Assembly (NCBI GenBank): GCA_036877525.1
Contig: JAZGTH010000068.1
Location: forward strand, 4,947,501-5,011,500
Reading direction: 5' to 3'
DNA: 64,000 nt
From: Chromobotia macracanthus
Taxonomy: Eukaryota; Chordata; Actinopteri; Cypriniformes; Botiidae
Numbering within the stretch: position 1 is the first letter of the stretch; each line of letters starts with the position of its first letter. The translations under genes were made by a program, and so were the position numbers. The notes below the pieces were generated by a model. That model did no database searches. It saw nothing but the letters and a program-made list of their open reading frames with translations, and was not told the DNA's origin. Positions 1-10,230 of this stretch are shown piece by piece.

Positions 1-87
1 TTAGAACAGAGCCAGACTGGGAATGGACTCGGTACCGCTCGCTGACTCCGAAATACATTTAGACTGAAAGGTCCTTAAAAAACCAAG

Positions 88-1956
88 ATGCCCGCGAACC
101 AGACCCGATCCAGGGCCAGCCATCGAAACAATGTGCTGAACAGACCGGAGTTCATGTCTCTGAATCAGCCTCCGAAGAGCGGCAGCGCGGAACCCCGCGG
201 AGCTGCGCGGAGGCCGCCGCAGCGACACCCGCAGTGCCAACACCAGCCGGGCGAAACTGCGCAAGAGTCGCCCGAGAACAACAAAGAAAGAAAGGAGCTG
301 CCGGAGGAAGACTGCATGCAGCTGAACCCGTCCTTCAGAGGAATCGCCATGAACTCTCTTCTGGCCATCGACATCTGCATGTCCAAGAGGCTCGGCGTGT
401 GCGCACACCCGAGCTCGTCCTGGGGAAGCGTGCGCTCTATGGTCAAGCTGCTGGCGCTCACGGGTCACGGCATCCCCTGGATTTTCGGCACCATTGTGTG
501 TCTGACAAGAAGCAACACTTTGGCAGGCCAAGAGGTTTTGGTGAATTTGCTGCTAGGTGGGTTTTAAGGCTTGAGAAATACTGAGAATGTCTCCACTCGT
601 CCACTTGGTGTCCGTCTCTAAAATGTGGGTCGCTGTGTTAACATTACTATTCTGGTCCGACACATGCTGAAATGAACCTGAGCTCTGTCGGACAGGGAAA
701 GAAATCCTGTATAGACTTCATATAGTGAAGGAAAAGCATTCAATTCAGAATCAGGTCATGGCTCTTTTAATGGGGCTGAAAGGTAGTTTGAAAGGTAGAA
801 ATTGTCAAAGGCAGAACATGTATTAACAATTTGATATATGGTTTTGGGGTTTAAAAAAAAATCACATTTTCTACATTGAAAGAGAATAGAAAGAATCAGG
901 GCCAGCGAGATTGTCATCATGTTTAGTTGGTGTTAATGATAAGCGTGGATGGTTTGAGATGAGTGCTCACAACATGCTAAAGCACAGAGCATTTTCTCTC
1001 TCATACGGATGCTGTTGGGTTTGTAGGTCAGTGGATGAGGGAATACAGATGGGTATGTGCTTTTACTGTCAGATACATGTGACTAGTTCATTGCACGCTA
1101 AAAACATACATTTTTAAACCAACTTTCAATCATTAAACCAAGAATCAGATCCCCCTCTGATGGTCACAATTTTAACTCATTTTCATGTATTTTTTCTGTT
1201 TACACCTATAATGTATTAGTGTATGTTATAGTTTACTCAAATAATTTACAACAAACCGCTGTATTGTTTTGCATGTGTTTGGCACATAGCAAAATATGCA
1301 TCTTTGTACATTAAATAAAGCATCTTAGAAGTATCACTGTTATTTTTCATAAACTATTGTACAGTATTAAAATACTTACAATTATGCATTTGGCAGATGC
1401 TTTTATCCAAAGTGACTTACGGTGCATTTAGGGTACAATTTATCAGTACAAGTGTTTCCTGAGAATCAAACCCACAACCCACCGACCAACTGAGCTACAG
1501 GAACACCTAAAATACACATTTAAAGTTAAATATGTAGTGTTATATTCAAGATGTCATTGTTTTGCAGCTCTCTTACTGGACGTGATGACTGTAGCAGGCA
1601 TGCAGAAGTTAGTGAAGCGCAAGGGGCCCTGGGAAATGGCCCCCAGTTTCCTTGACTACCTGGCCATGGACATCTATTCTTTCCCAGCAGCCCACGCGAG
1701 CCGAGCAGCCATGGTATCTAAATTCCTGCTAGCACACTTGGTTCTTGCAGTTCCTCTGCGCATTTTGCTTGTGTTGTGGGCCGTCCTAGTTGGCATATCA
1801 CGTGTGTTGCTGGGTCGCCACCATCTGACAGATGTTGGATGTGGTTTTGCCTTGGGATTCCTCCATTACAGTTTGGTGGAGATGGTGTGGTTGTCCTCTA
1901 GCACATGTCAGACTCTCATCTCCATAGGAACATTCAACTGGAGCCCCTTCTACTGA
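88..1956 (+). CDS. plpp7: Phospholipid phosphatase 7-like protein (PPAPDC3/NET39), two exons
   Basis: Coding exons are 88-556 and 1568-1956 (donor GT at 557, acceptor CAG ending 1567, split codon g|ct = Ala157), giving 285 residues; I recall human PLPP7 as about 271. The N-terminal ~75 residues are polar and basic. From about residue 76 the sequence follows the family closely (LPEEDCMQLNPSFRG, LLAIDICMSKRLGVC), followed by several hydrophobic segments (about 119-167 and 208-260) typical of PAP2-type membrane proteins. The third PAP2 motif is intact as SRx5HxxxD (S234, R235, H241, D245). The second is P196-A-A-H199 instead of PSGH, and the first lacks its Arg (G176 before P177). PLPP7 is known as a probably inactive nuclear-envelope member linked to muscle differentiation, and these losses fit that. 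The 5' UTR is cut by the window edge. The long antisense frame over exon 1 is a shadow. Confidence 0.93.
557..1567 (+). other. plpp7 intron 1
   Basis: This GT-AG intron separates the two coding exons with phase 1. It is AT-rich and contains one minus-oriented SINE (1382-1507). The short open frame at 911-1117 has no family resemblance or splice context and is treated as chance. Confidence 0.85.
1382..1507 (-). repeat. tRNA-derived SINE with teleost-common tail
   Basis: Read on the minus strand it starts with a tRNA-like head (ctgtagctcagttggt) with a box-B-like 'gggtttgattc', and ends in a tail resembling tttggataaaagcatctgcc. Related copies occur at 26622-26777, 32015-32155, 53522-53674 and, degenerately, 61376-61493. 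The combination is typical of cypriniform SINEs. The exact family name (for example HAmo-like) is my inference. Confidence 0.75.
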
Positions 1957-3028
1957 TCACTGCAGGTCATTAAGGATTTTCGATGTTTTTGCTGCTTTTA
2001 TCTGTTAAGTGCCCTTGACCTATGTTGGAAATATATAAATATTCCTTTTTTTATCAAATGTTACCCTAAGCAGCACATCTATAAGGCTAATTTGACTCTT
2101 TCTGTTTCCACCAAAGCAATATAAAGTTTGAAGAAAAGCATCAGGTGCACATTTTTCTCATAAAGAAAAGGGGACGTTGATGCTGCTCATATTGTCTATG
2201 GCCAAATCAGTATGTGTGATATGTGTGATAGATTCACTGATGGACTCTAATGATCACAGTACAACAATGAAACATTTGCTCAGGGACTTTCTCAAGCAAC
2301 ATAAACAGACATGTCAGAGATCTGTTTTCTCAGAATTGTATTATCATTTTCAGAACACTTGCAATGTATTTGAAAAAATGTCTATTTGAGACTTTTGGAC
2401 TGTTTTGGTTGTAAAATTGTTAAATTCAACTTTTTTGACAACATATTACTATGACTGTATCAAATTTATATTAATTCAATATTCATACTGAACATTTCAA
2501 GCACATGTTTCAATTATACCAGAAATATTGCTAAGTTAATTATATAAAATGCATGTTCTTTAATTCCAAATGCTGCAAGTCCCAAATGTGCCATTTTGTA
2601 TTATTTCCACAGTAGTATAAGCCTTCCATAAACATATCCCTGTAAATGAACGACAGAGAAAATTACTGTAAACCAACAGTATTGTACTGCTGCACAAACG
2701 GCATAAAACTGTAGAAAAAAAAATTGTCCATCTTTTATAGTTTTTGCTAATGCTGTGTTTTAATATCTGTGTGTTTTGATTTGTGATTTTACCCTGATTT
2801 TACCAATCCCAAGAATCTTAAAAAACATCGGGTCCAGGACCTCGATCGGGTTCTATGTTTGGCCCAGGTTATCTTGTAATGTGAGCTGTTTAAAGATTAA
2901 GTCTTACACCTCCCGAACTGAGAAACATCAGGGCTGCTCAGATCATATCAAACATTATTGATATTTAGGTTTTCAAATCGGGATGATTATGTAAGTACTT
3001 TCACTACAATAAATGAAAAATTCAGGTG

Positions 3029-3090
3029 AATAATAACAATAATAGTAATAATAATAATATACATCATAAATAATAAAATAATAAATGTGT
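3029..3090. repeat. Imperfect TAA/AAT microsatellite
   Basis: Runs of taa/aat units interrupted by single changes (aataataacaataatag and following). No function is inferred. Confidence 0.8.
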
Positions 3091-3874
3091 CACAGTCTCT
3101 GTTTTGTTTACATCGGCTTCTCTGTGAGATCACGTGAGGCGCTCCCTCTGACGCAATAATCTTAATATCTTGTAGTTGCATGATGGACCATGATTTTAAA
3201 ATCTTATAGAGTGAGCATGTTTAAGATGAAAATCTGTCATGGTTTTCCTTATGTGTGTGCTGCAACCAGAGTTCATAATCTCAGGATTTTAAAAACCATG
3301 TAGTGTGAGCATTGCTTGAAGACATATGGTTGATATGATACATATTTATGTATGTAAGTGTGTGATGAACATCACCTTTTATTTGGCTTGTTCATGCCAT
3401 AATATTCTTAGACCTTTAAGGGGTACCTATAATTATAGGATGGTGAGAAATCATTACCTTGTGGTGTCTTTTTAAATAGAATCTTGAGGAAAACAAGATA
3501 CCAGTTTTGTACATTATAGCATTATCTAGTCTGCTGCCTCAAAGGCTGTTTTAATGGGGTGTTAACATTTGCAGGTGGAGAAAGGGACACATACAGAAAG
3601 AACATAATTACTTTGCAGGTTCATGGATGGTCCAGCTACAAGAATGAGTCACATCTGAACTAATTTCCTCACCAGATTATCACTTTAGTGCAGTGGCCTC
3701 ACTGTTAACACTGTTTGTTTCATATCAATGTAACAGCACTGAAATAGAACCAGCAGCACTGAAAGAAGTTTGATATGTTCAGATCAAAAACTGACTGAAA
3801 TGGTTGCCTAACAGCAGCTGTCTGTGTCAGTCTCTCTGTTCTGCTTAAAGCAGTGATCTGTCGGTGCATGACCC

Positions 3875-3895
3875 TGACTCAGCAGTCTATAAATA
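3875..3895 (+). promoter_or_regulatory. Candidate MARE/AP-1 site next to a TATA-like box
   Basis: TGACTCAGCA (3875-3884, an AP-1/MARE-type site) is followed 3 bp later by TATAAATA (3888-3895). It lies 1.9 kb downstream of plpp7. No open frame of note follows, so it is either an enhancer element, the promoter of an unrecognised non-coding transcript, or chance. Confidence 0.3.
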
Positions 3896-4250
3896 TCACC
3901 AGGGGTCAGTCTCTGAGCCCATGTTTATTCTTCTGCCTACCAAACCCACTGCTCCTCTGACCTACATTATGTAGGCCACATATACACTTGTAAATACTGA
4001 TCATTATTAGCACATACATACTATAGCAATATTACATGAAGTGAACATATGAAAGTGTGAAAGTATAATTATACTTCTTTGATAATGGAAAAGGTAGAGA
4101 TTTGTTTCTCTGCAGCCCCTGGTCATTTCTAGAGTAACAAAGAAAATTCTTTAGTAGATTGAGCTAAATTCTTGGGTTTATAAAGGTATTACAGACCTAG
4201 GCCTGAATATTCTGTCAAACAATAATGCTACTGTTTTTTACATACAGTTT

Positions 4251-4278
4251 TTCATTTCATTTTTTACAATGAAATGAA
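4251..4278. other. Perfect hairpin, 11-bp stem, 6-nt loop
   Basis: The arms ttcatttcatt (4251-4261) and aatgaaatgaa (4268-4278) are exact reverse complements around ttttac. The AT-rich stem could be structural or chance. Confidence 0.7.
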
Positions 4279-5423
4279 TTTGGAAAATGACAACAATTTA
4301 AATGAAACATAAAATATAATACAATATTACACTGCAGACATGACATTTAATTTTTCTGCCACTTTGTTAAATAGAGGATTTGAAACAGAATATGACACAG
4401 GCCAGAATTGAACCTATGTTTGCCACAAGAGCACCAGATCACAATGTTACTATATTATTAGTGAACTCTAATCATTACTAAACTCTTTTGTAAATGAATA
4501 TTTCTTTGAAACTAAAGACAAAACAGGGGGACTAGGACTAGTTGTCACACAGTCATATCTTGATAACTATAGTACAGATGCTTGTTTTTACCCGCAGTGG
4601 TTTTGTATGTTGGTCTGAAATAATGATTTGAGTTTTGCATGTTACCTGTTACTTTTTTTTTTTGCTTTTTTTTACTCAGCTGCAGTAAGTTTAGAATTGC
4701 ATCAGAATGAGCATCCTCTGATGATTGCTCTCCTATGCGCTAAATAGACTCTAAATGCATCAGTTGTCATACAGTCAAGCTCTCACTCTATCACTGATCT
4801 CCTGTCAGTTCAGACTTCAAAATTAATCAATTCACCGACACAGGCTGCTATGACTTTGAGCCCTCCAGTAAAATGCTCAGATCTGCAAAGCAAGCCACAT
4901 CTCAGTAGAAGGAAAGTTTGTAAATGAAGTCTGATGTCCTGAGAAGAAGACAGATGAAAGAAAATGAACTATGCATAAAAGTTGCATTACCATTTATTTT
5001 AGCCATTCGAAAGTAATGAAGTAATGAATGTGTATATATGTGTATACTGTTAATAATAATTAAACAATAATTAAAACACATGCTAAAACTCTTTTGTTAA
5101 ATTGGGCAGTTACCTTCCTGAAATGAATTTCTGCAGGGTGGGACGTCTGCAAGTAACATATGGTAACAATCGCTATTGAGGCATATTGTAGGTACATTTT
5201 GTATTATATAAATTACATTTTAAATATGTGTATAAATAACATTTTACATGCAGTAATATTAATATGCTATGGATTCTCTGTAGCTATTGTTGTCGTTGTT
5301 GCATCAGATAAGAGTACCTTATCACAAAATAAGGTACCTAACCAGGGCAAAATAAAAGCTATAATGCAACTGTAATACATTCGTGTGATTAAATATAAGA
5401 CACAAACTACGTACATAATACAA

Positions 5424-6141
5424 CACATGTGCATGTAAAACAACATGTGCATGTAAAACAACACATGTGCATGTAAAACAACATGTGCATGTAAAACAAC
5501 AGATGTGCATGTAAAACAACATGTGCATGTAAAACAACACATGTGCATGTAAAACAACATGTGCATGTAAAACAACAGATGTGCATGTAAAACAACATGT
5601 GCATGTAAAACAACATGTGCATGTAAAACAACATCTGCATGTAAAACAACAGCTGTGCATGTAAAACAACAGATGTGCATGTAAAACAACATCTGCATGT
5701 AAAACAACATGTGCATGTAAAACAACAGATGTGCATGTAAAACAACATCTGCATGTAAAACAACACATGTGCATGTAAAACAACAGATGTGCATGTAAAA
5801 CAACAGATGTGCATGTAAAACAACAGATGCATGTAAAACAACATCTGCATGTAAAACAACACATGTGCATGTAAAACAACAGATGTGCATGTAAAACAAC
5901 ATCTGCATGTAAAACAACACATGTGCATGTAAAACAACAGATGTGCATGTAAAACAACATCTGCATGTAAAACAACAGATGTGCATGTAAAACAACAGAT
6001 GTGCATGTAAAACAACAGATGTGCATGTAAAACAACACATGTGCATGTAAAACAACAGATGTGCATGTAAAACAACACATGTGCATGTAAAACAACAGAT
6101 GTGCATGTAAAACAACACATGTGCATGTAAAACAACATATG
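5424..6141. repeat. Minisatellite of mixed 18- and 20-bp units, about 37 copies
   Basis: The unit is aaaacaacacatgtgcatgt (20 bp) with variants aaaacaacagatgtgcatgt and 18-bp forms in which the middle is catgtg or catctg. I counted about 37 occurrences of the gcatgtaaaacaac core. Each full unit carries a 15-base alternating purine-pyrimidine run (acacatgtgcatgta), which favours Z-DNA. The minus strand of the unit has no stop codon in any frame, so three long overlapping open frames appear (the largest spans 5267-6313). These are by-products of the repeat, not genes. Confidence 0.95.
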
Positions 6142-6334
6142 CATGATGTACTTTAATCAACGCGTTAAACGCACGGCCGGGCTCTTGTTGACATGTTTCG
6201 CGCAGTGACGCGTTTCTCGTATTTCCGGTTTGCTTCACTAGCATAAGGCGCAGGTTCGAGCTCGGCAGGTTCAACCCCCTGTTGTTGTTGTTGTTGTTTA
6301 GTAAAACAAACACTTGTTAAACAAGTGTGGAAAC
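6142..6334 (+). promoter_or_regulatory. edf1 promoter and 5' UTR region
   Basis: This short CpG-bearing stretch (several cgcg and gcgc) lies between the minisatellite and the edf1 start. It contains an ETS-like tttccggttt (about 6221-6230), a GTT microsatellite (6281-6298) and a 19-bp near-perfect palindrome (6310-6328, 9-bp arms acacttgtt/aacaagtgt around one A) ending 6 bp before the ATG. No TATA box is seen. The transcription start is not determinable. Confidence 0.5.
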
Positions 6335-7544
6335 ATGGCGGAGAGCGACTGGGACACAGTGACTGTTTTGAGGAAGAAAGGATCCGCTGCGCAGTCCAAG
6401 TCTAAACAGGTTTGTGACAGCCATCATCCGCTACAGTGCGCTGACGTTTGTTCACGTTTCTGTGTGACTCGTTTAACACTTCGATACAGGTGATAAAATG
6501 GCTGCCCGTCGACAAACACTGACATGTGAACATATATGTTGTTTGGGGCGTGCTGGGAGTCAAATAATGACGGCTAGGTCGCGCATTACGGTTCTAGGTG
6601 GAGTGGGTTTGTATTACATAACACAAATAATTGTTTCTTTCAGGCTATAATTCAGGCTCAGAGGAAGGGAGACGAAATCGAAACTTCTAAGAAATGTAAG
6701 AAAATAAAGCTTTTTCTCGTTTCATCTCCCTGATGTTCGTCCCGTTAGACATAACACATCTTCTTCCAAGGGGCTGCTGGGCAGAATAAACAGCATGTTG
6801 TAACCAAGAACACAGCCAAGCTGGACAGAGAGACCGAGGAGCTCAGCCACCAGAGAGTGCCTCTGGAAGTGGGTAAGGTTATTCAGCAGGGCCGGCAGAA
6901 TAAGGGCCTCACCCAGAAGGATCTGGCTACGGTGAGTGTGATGACCGGTGAGCTGTTTTGTTGAACTTAATTCCACTCTTTGTGTGGATTTTAAGTCTTT
7001 AGAGTTGCCTTTAAGACTGGGAATTTTTTCTCTTTCAAGAAAATTAATGAGAAGCCACAAATCATAGCTGAGTACGAATCTGGGAAGGCTATCCCCAACA
7101 ACCAAGTCATGGGAAAGATTGAGCGAGCTATTGGTAAGATCTGACATGACATTGTTCGATTCTTTTTTTTTTAAGTCACAATGGCACTAAGTGCTCTAGG
7201 GTCTTTAAAGTGTTTTTGTTTTGTAGACATTGTACCGACCAGACAAAACACAAAGGTTTTTGGTTATCAGTGGCATTTTAGAAATGTCCTGTTTAATATT
7301 TGTGTGGTTATAGGCATAAGGTAGTATTCAGCTGTAAAATAAAATAGCTTCCATAAAAGTCTTTTTGTGGAAGCTATTTATTTCATATATATTCATTTAT
7401 TTTGTTTGAACAGACAATAATTTTGTATAACTGTCCTTGTAGTCTGTCTTCCTAATCTTTTAAACATTTCCTGTTTTTTTAGGCCTCAAGTTGCGAGGAA
7501 AAGACATTGGACAGCCTCTTGATGCTGGCCCTAAAAAGAAATGA
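6335..7544 (+). CDS. edf1: Endothelial differentiation-related factor 1 (MBF1), five exons
   Basis: Exons are 6335-6409, 6644-6695, 6771-6931, 7040-7133 and 7483-7544, all with GT-AG introns and consistent phases, giving 147 residues (human 148). The protein begins MAESDWDTVTVLRKKG and contains the MBF1 N-terminal domain (about 5-70) followed by a Cro/C1-type helix-turn-helix (about 80-135: EVGKVIQQGRQ, GLTQKDLAT, YESGKAIPN). EDF1/MBF1 bridges TBP with bZIP activators and nuclear receptors, and has also been linked to stalled or collided ribosomes. The C-terminus is basic (GPKKK). The ATG lies in an ATGGCGG context. Nothing is broken. Antisense frames in this interval are shadows. Confidence 0.97.
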
Positions 7545-7752
7545 ATAAAAAATCCTCGAAAGGTCCACCATTCACTGAAACCTCCTGATGCCCACAATAA
7601 TAATGCTCACAGTCAACCTTTAATAACTGCTGCATTACTCAGTTCAATGGTGGACCAGGCACCCTCATATTGCCATATGCACGAGAGGCTTATCTAACAC
7701 TTTATGTCAGATCAACACTTTCATTCATTTTTTAACTTGCTCGCTACTCTGA

Positions 7753-7758
7753 AATAAA
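7753..7758 (+). terminator. edf1 polyadenylation signal
   Basis: AATAAA lies about 210 bp after the stop and is followed by a GT-rich stretch (gccttgtggagggtgc, then tttgtttttc). A second AATAAA at 7544-7549 overlaps the stop codon and is too close to be the main site; another lies at about 7838. Confidence 0.65.
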
Positions 7759-7887
7759 ATTTGATTTCTACGTCTGACTGATTTGCCTTGTGGAGGGTGC
7801 AGCGTTCGTTTGTTTTTCTGGCAGTGTAATGAATGCAATAAAGAATTATTTAGAGGTGATCGACTTGTTAAATGCCCAGTAGTTGTT

Positions 7888-7914
7888 GTTGTTTGTACAA
7901 CTGGTACAAACAAC
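7888..7914. other. Perfect hairpin downstream of edf1
   Basis: The arms gttgtttgtac (7888-7898) and gtacaaacaac (7904-7914) are exact reverse complements around the 5-nt loop aactg. It lies about 130 bp past the edf1 poly(A) signal. Its role is unknown. Confidence 0.7.
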
Positions 7915-8279
7915 TGGTTGTTTATTAGAGAAATAGACCATAAGATGATGTGGTATACAATGCATTTAGAACAGCACAGAGGCATTGTCAGTGACGATGC
8001 AGTAAAACCTGTATAATTTATGTTAGTTTATAATCTAGCTGTTCTAAATTCTCTGTAAACCACGACTCAGGGGCTTGTTTTTATGAAATGGTTATGCCAT
8101 ACATCTGGCAAGGTTGCATGAGATAAACCCCAGCAACAAATATGCAACATGTCGACATTTATTTTCCGTCATGCAATACATTTCCTAAGAAACAGCAACA
8201 CAGCAGTGGTGCAGTAACATTGATGAGGTGTTTATAGAGTAATATACCATAATGACAGAGCAGTACCACCCGTGTTATA
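7915..8279. other. Intergenic DNA between edf1 and brd3os
   Basis: No gene or repeat family is recognised here. Small open frames in the area have no family features. Confidence 0.5.
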
Positions 8280-8612
8280 ATGCCTCTGTCGGGGACTGCA
8301 GGAGAAATAAACTCGCGGTCGGAACCATTAACAGCTCGCAGGTTTCGGCGGAGTTACATCGCAAGCGGACGCGGTTGCCAGAGGCAGCCGCTGGGGTCGT
8401 GTGATCTGGATGATCTGATTTCATATGTCGCGTTTACCCGATCACCCGATCTGATGAATGAAACGACAGCACACGACTTCGCAAATCGTTAAATAGTAAT
8501 CTTTACAGCTAGCGGATCACTCACACCCCGCCGCGAAACGAGCTTCAAACGCCGTGATGCGAACCAAAGACAAGCGTGTGGAGATGACCGGACGGGCCGT
8601 CGTTACCGCACA
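8280..8612 (+). promoter_or_regulatory. CpG-rich promoter and 5' UTR of brd3os
   Basis: This interval is far richer in CpG than its surroundings (for example cgcggtcgg, gcaagcggacgcgg, ccgccgcgaaacg) and ends at the brd3os start codon. A 70-codon open frame at 8280-8492 is probably a by-product of the GC content. No TATA box is seen. Confidence 0.55.
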
Positions 8613-8616
8613 ATGA
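8557..8616 (+). CDS. Candidate 19-codon upstream ORF overlapping the brd3os start
   Basis: An ATG at 8557 opens 19 codons ending in TGA at 8614-8616. That TGA shares bases with the brd3os ATG (8613-8615), giving an ATGA overlap. If the 5' UTR is unspliced here, ribosomes would terminate exactly on the main start, an arrangement that can allow reinitiation. The mRNA structure is unknown and translation is unproven. Confidence 0.3.
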   Translation: MRTKDKRVEMTGRAVVTAQ

Positions 8617-8867
8617 CCGGGCGCTGTCCGCTAGCCGAGAAGGCGATGTCGGAGGGCTACGCTCGGCTCCGGTTCAACGACACGTCGCTGCTCATCTGGC
8701 AGCAGCAGCAGCTGGAGCTGCAGGAAGCGCCGCCGACCAGCTACCTGAGCCGCAGTCAGAGCTGCTGGTACAGCCGGTACGGCAACCAGGCGGTGGTGAT
8801 ACGGGACAGATCCAAACGAAAAGACTCGGAGAGCGATGGACGGTCCCGCATTTGTTCCCTTATGTGA
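8613..8867 (+). CDS. brd3os: brd3os-like small protein, 84 residues, single exon
   Basis: An uninterrupted 84-codon frame begins MTGRCPLAEKAMSEGYARLR and continues with DTSLLIWQQQQ, YLSRSQSCWYS and RYGNQAVVIRD. I recognise this as the protein annotated in mammals as BRD3 opposite strand (formerly LINC00094). It sits next to brd3, converging on it, as in human. The function is unknown. There is no signal peptide or membrane segment. A basic stretch (RDRSKRK, about 64-70) precedes a C-terminal CSLM (81-84) that fits the CaaX prenylation pattern with Met at X, favouring farnesyl. Survival of this frame between fish and mammals argues that it is a real protein. The call rests on recall of the family sequence, not on a search. 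Confidence 0.85.
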   Translation: MTGRCPLAEKAMSEGYARLRFNDTSLLIWQQQQLELQEAPPTSYLSRSQSCWYSRYGNQAVVIRDRSKRKDSESDGRSRICSLM

Positions 8868-9106
8868 CAGTGTTGTTCGTGTGGCGGATCATCGTCTGTT
8901 TCATTAGTCTGCTCTTAATAGATGCCACTACTCAGTGTTGTTTGACATTTAGACAGAGCCATTGCACCCACACCTATAGCTGCAACAGTGCTTTAAACTC
9001 AGTTTAGGGACCTTTAAACAGCTAAATCTGTTCATTTGAACAGTTTTTCCTCAACTGGCTGCTCAAAACTGCAGTATTCATCATTAGTATTAATATATAG
9101 ACTAAT

Positions 9107-9112
9107 AATAAA
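9107..9112 (+). terminator. Candidate brd3os polyadenylation signal
   Basis: This is the first AATAAA I see on the plus strand after the brd3os stop. Confidence 0.4.
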
Positions 9113-10224
9113 CATTGGCACACTCCAAACAGCAACATAGTACAAGACACCACTGAGTTTTTGTGATTTATTTACCAAAAACGAAGGAACTCGGTGTCCA
9201 AATCTCAAGATTAGTTTACACATCAGATCTTATCATGTAAGGCTGTCCCAAAACACACTTAAGCAACTTGCTTTCATTTGAACTCAATATATGTTGCGCT
9301 ACCCATTTTAAAATTGTACTCATGTTATAAACTGCTCAGAAAAGTTGAATATGCTGCACATTGGCATGCAATACACAAATGTTCTCTCATAAAAAAGGAC
9401 TAAATTATTTAGACCCAAGACAGAGCTGAGGAATAAGTAATGAATATACATTTGTATCTGTTTTTATATATCCTATGTATCTTCTATATCTCTGCATCAT
9501 TATCTGCTTCAACATCAGCTGCTGTTACTGGGCTCTGCTGGAGGAATTTAGAGCTGTAACAGAAAATATATTAGAAACAAGGTAGATTATAGCCACAAGG
9601 AAATGCTGAGCTGAAATGTAACACTACAGCGGTGATGAAAATAGAGAAACTAAAATCATCCTACATACACTAAAACCCATGATGAAGTCACTTTACATCA
9701 TGATTTTGATATCTGCATGTCTTTTAGTTTAAAGAACCTATACACATTGGTTTCAACTTGATTTGTTATACTAGAACCATTTATCTGTTTTACTTGTGCC
9801 AGCTGAACTTAAGGCAACAAGAGCACACGCAGTGATTTTAAGGGGTTTGTATTTGAAGTCAGTATAAACATGCCAATTCACAACCCTCAGTGTAAGTGTG
9901 GTATTGCTGCAGCAAGAAAAAACAATGAGAAAATAACCTGTAATACATTCTTGTTTTATAAAGATTATCAGTCATGGCCCATTCCAGGTAAACTATTCTG
10001 TATACATGGCAAGAAGTGTTTAGGTACCACTGAAAGCATTCAGTACAGCATTTAAAAAAAAAGCACAACTGAGAACATTTGTTGTAATACGTCCAACTAC
10101 TGTCAAACATCCTCAAGTTAAATCTGATTTCTGCTAATCTTCTCAAAAAAAAAAAAAGTCCAACCTTTTCTTCAGAAGCTTTCTCTTCTTCATTATTGAA
10201 GACTACTTGAAGTGGCTACTTGTA

Positions 10225-10230
10225 TTTATT
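10225..10230 (-). terminator. Candidate brd3 polyadenylation signal
   Basis: TTTATT on the plus strand is AATAAA on the minus strand, about 1.1 kb after the brd3 stop codon. An alternative lies at 9167-9172. Confidence 0.4.

Larger units (their letters stand above)
1957..5423. other. plpp7 3' UTR and intergenic DNA
   Basis: No protein-coding gene is recognisable. The first clear AATAAA on the plus strand after the plpp7 stop is at 3008-3013, so the 3' UTR could extend to about 3.0 kb; this is low confidence. The stretch also holds a TAA-rich microsatellite, a MARE/TATA pair and a perfect hairpin, listed separately. A 9-bp-stem hairpin (gtaccttat/ataaggtac, 5314-5337) lies just before the minisatellite. 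Confidence 0.6.

Noticed and set aside
1..531. 176-codon antisense frame over plpp7 exon 1
   Set aside because: It mirrors a GC-rich coding exon; the plus-strand reading matches a known family with correct splice phase.
5424..6141. Regular repeats that could be taken for a CRISPR array
   Set aside because: There are no unique spacers; units are contiguous 18-20-bp tandem copies in vertebrate DNA.
5267..6313. Very long minus-strand open frames (348, 257 and 245 codons) with Cys/His-rich repeats
   Set aside because: They are translations of the 18/20-bp minisatellite, open in all three frames because the unit has no stop on that strand. There is no conserved protein, no splice context and the sequence is pure repeat.
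8280..8492. 70-codon frame upstream of brd3os
   Set aside because: It lies in a CpG-rich promoter-like region, has no recognisable similarity, and is expected by chance in GC-rich DNA.
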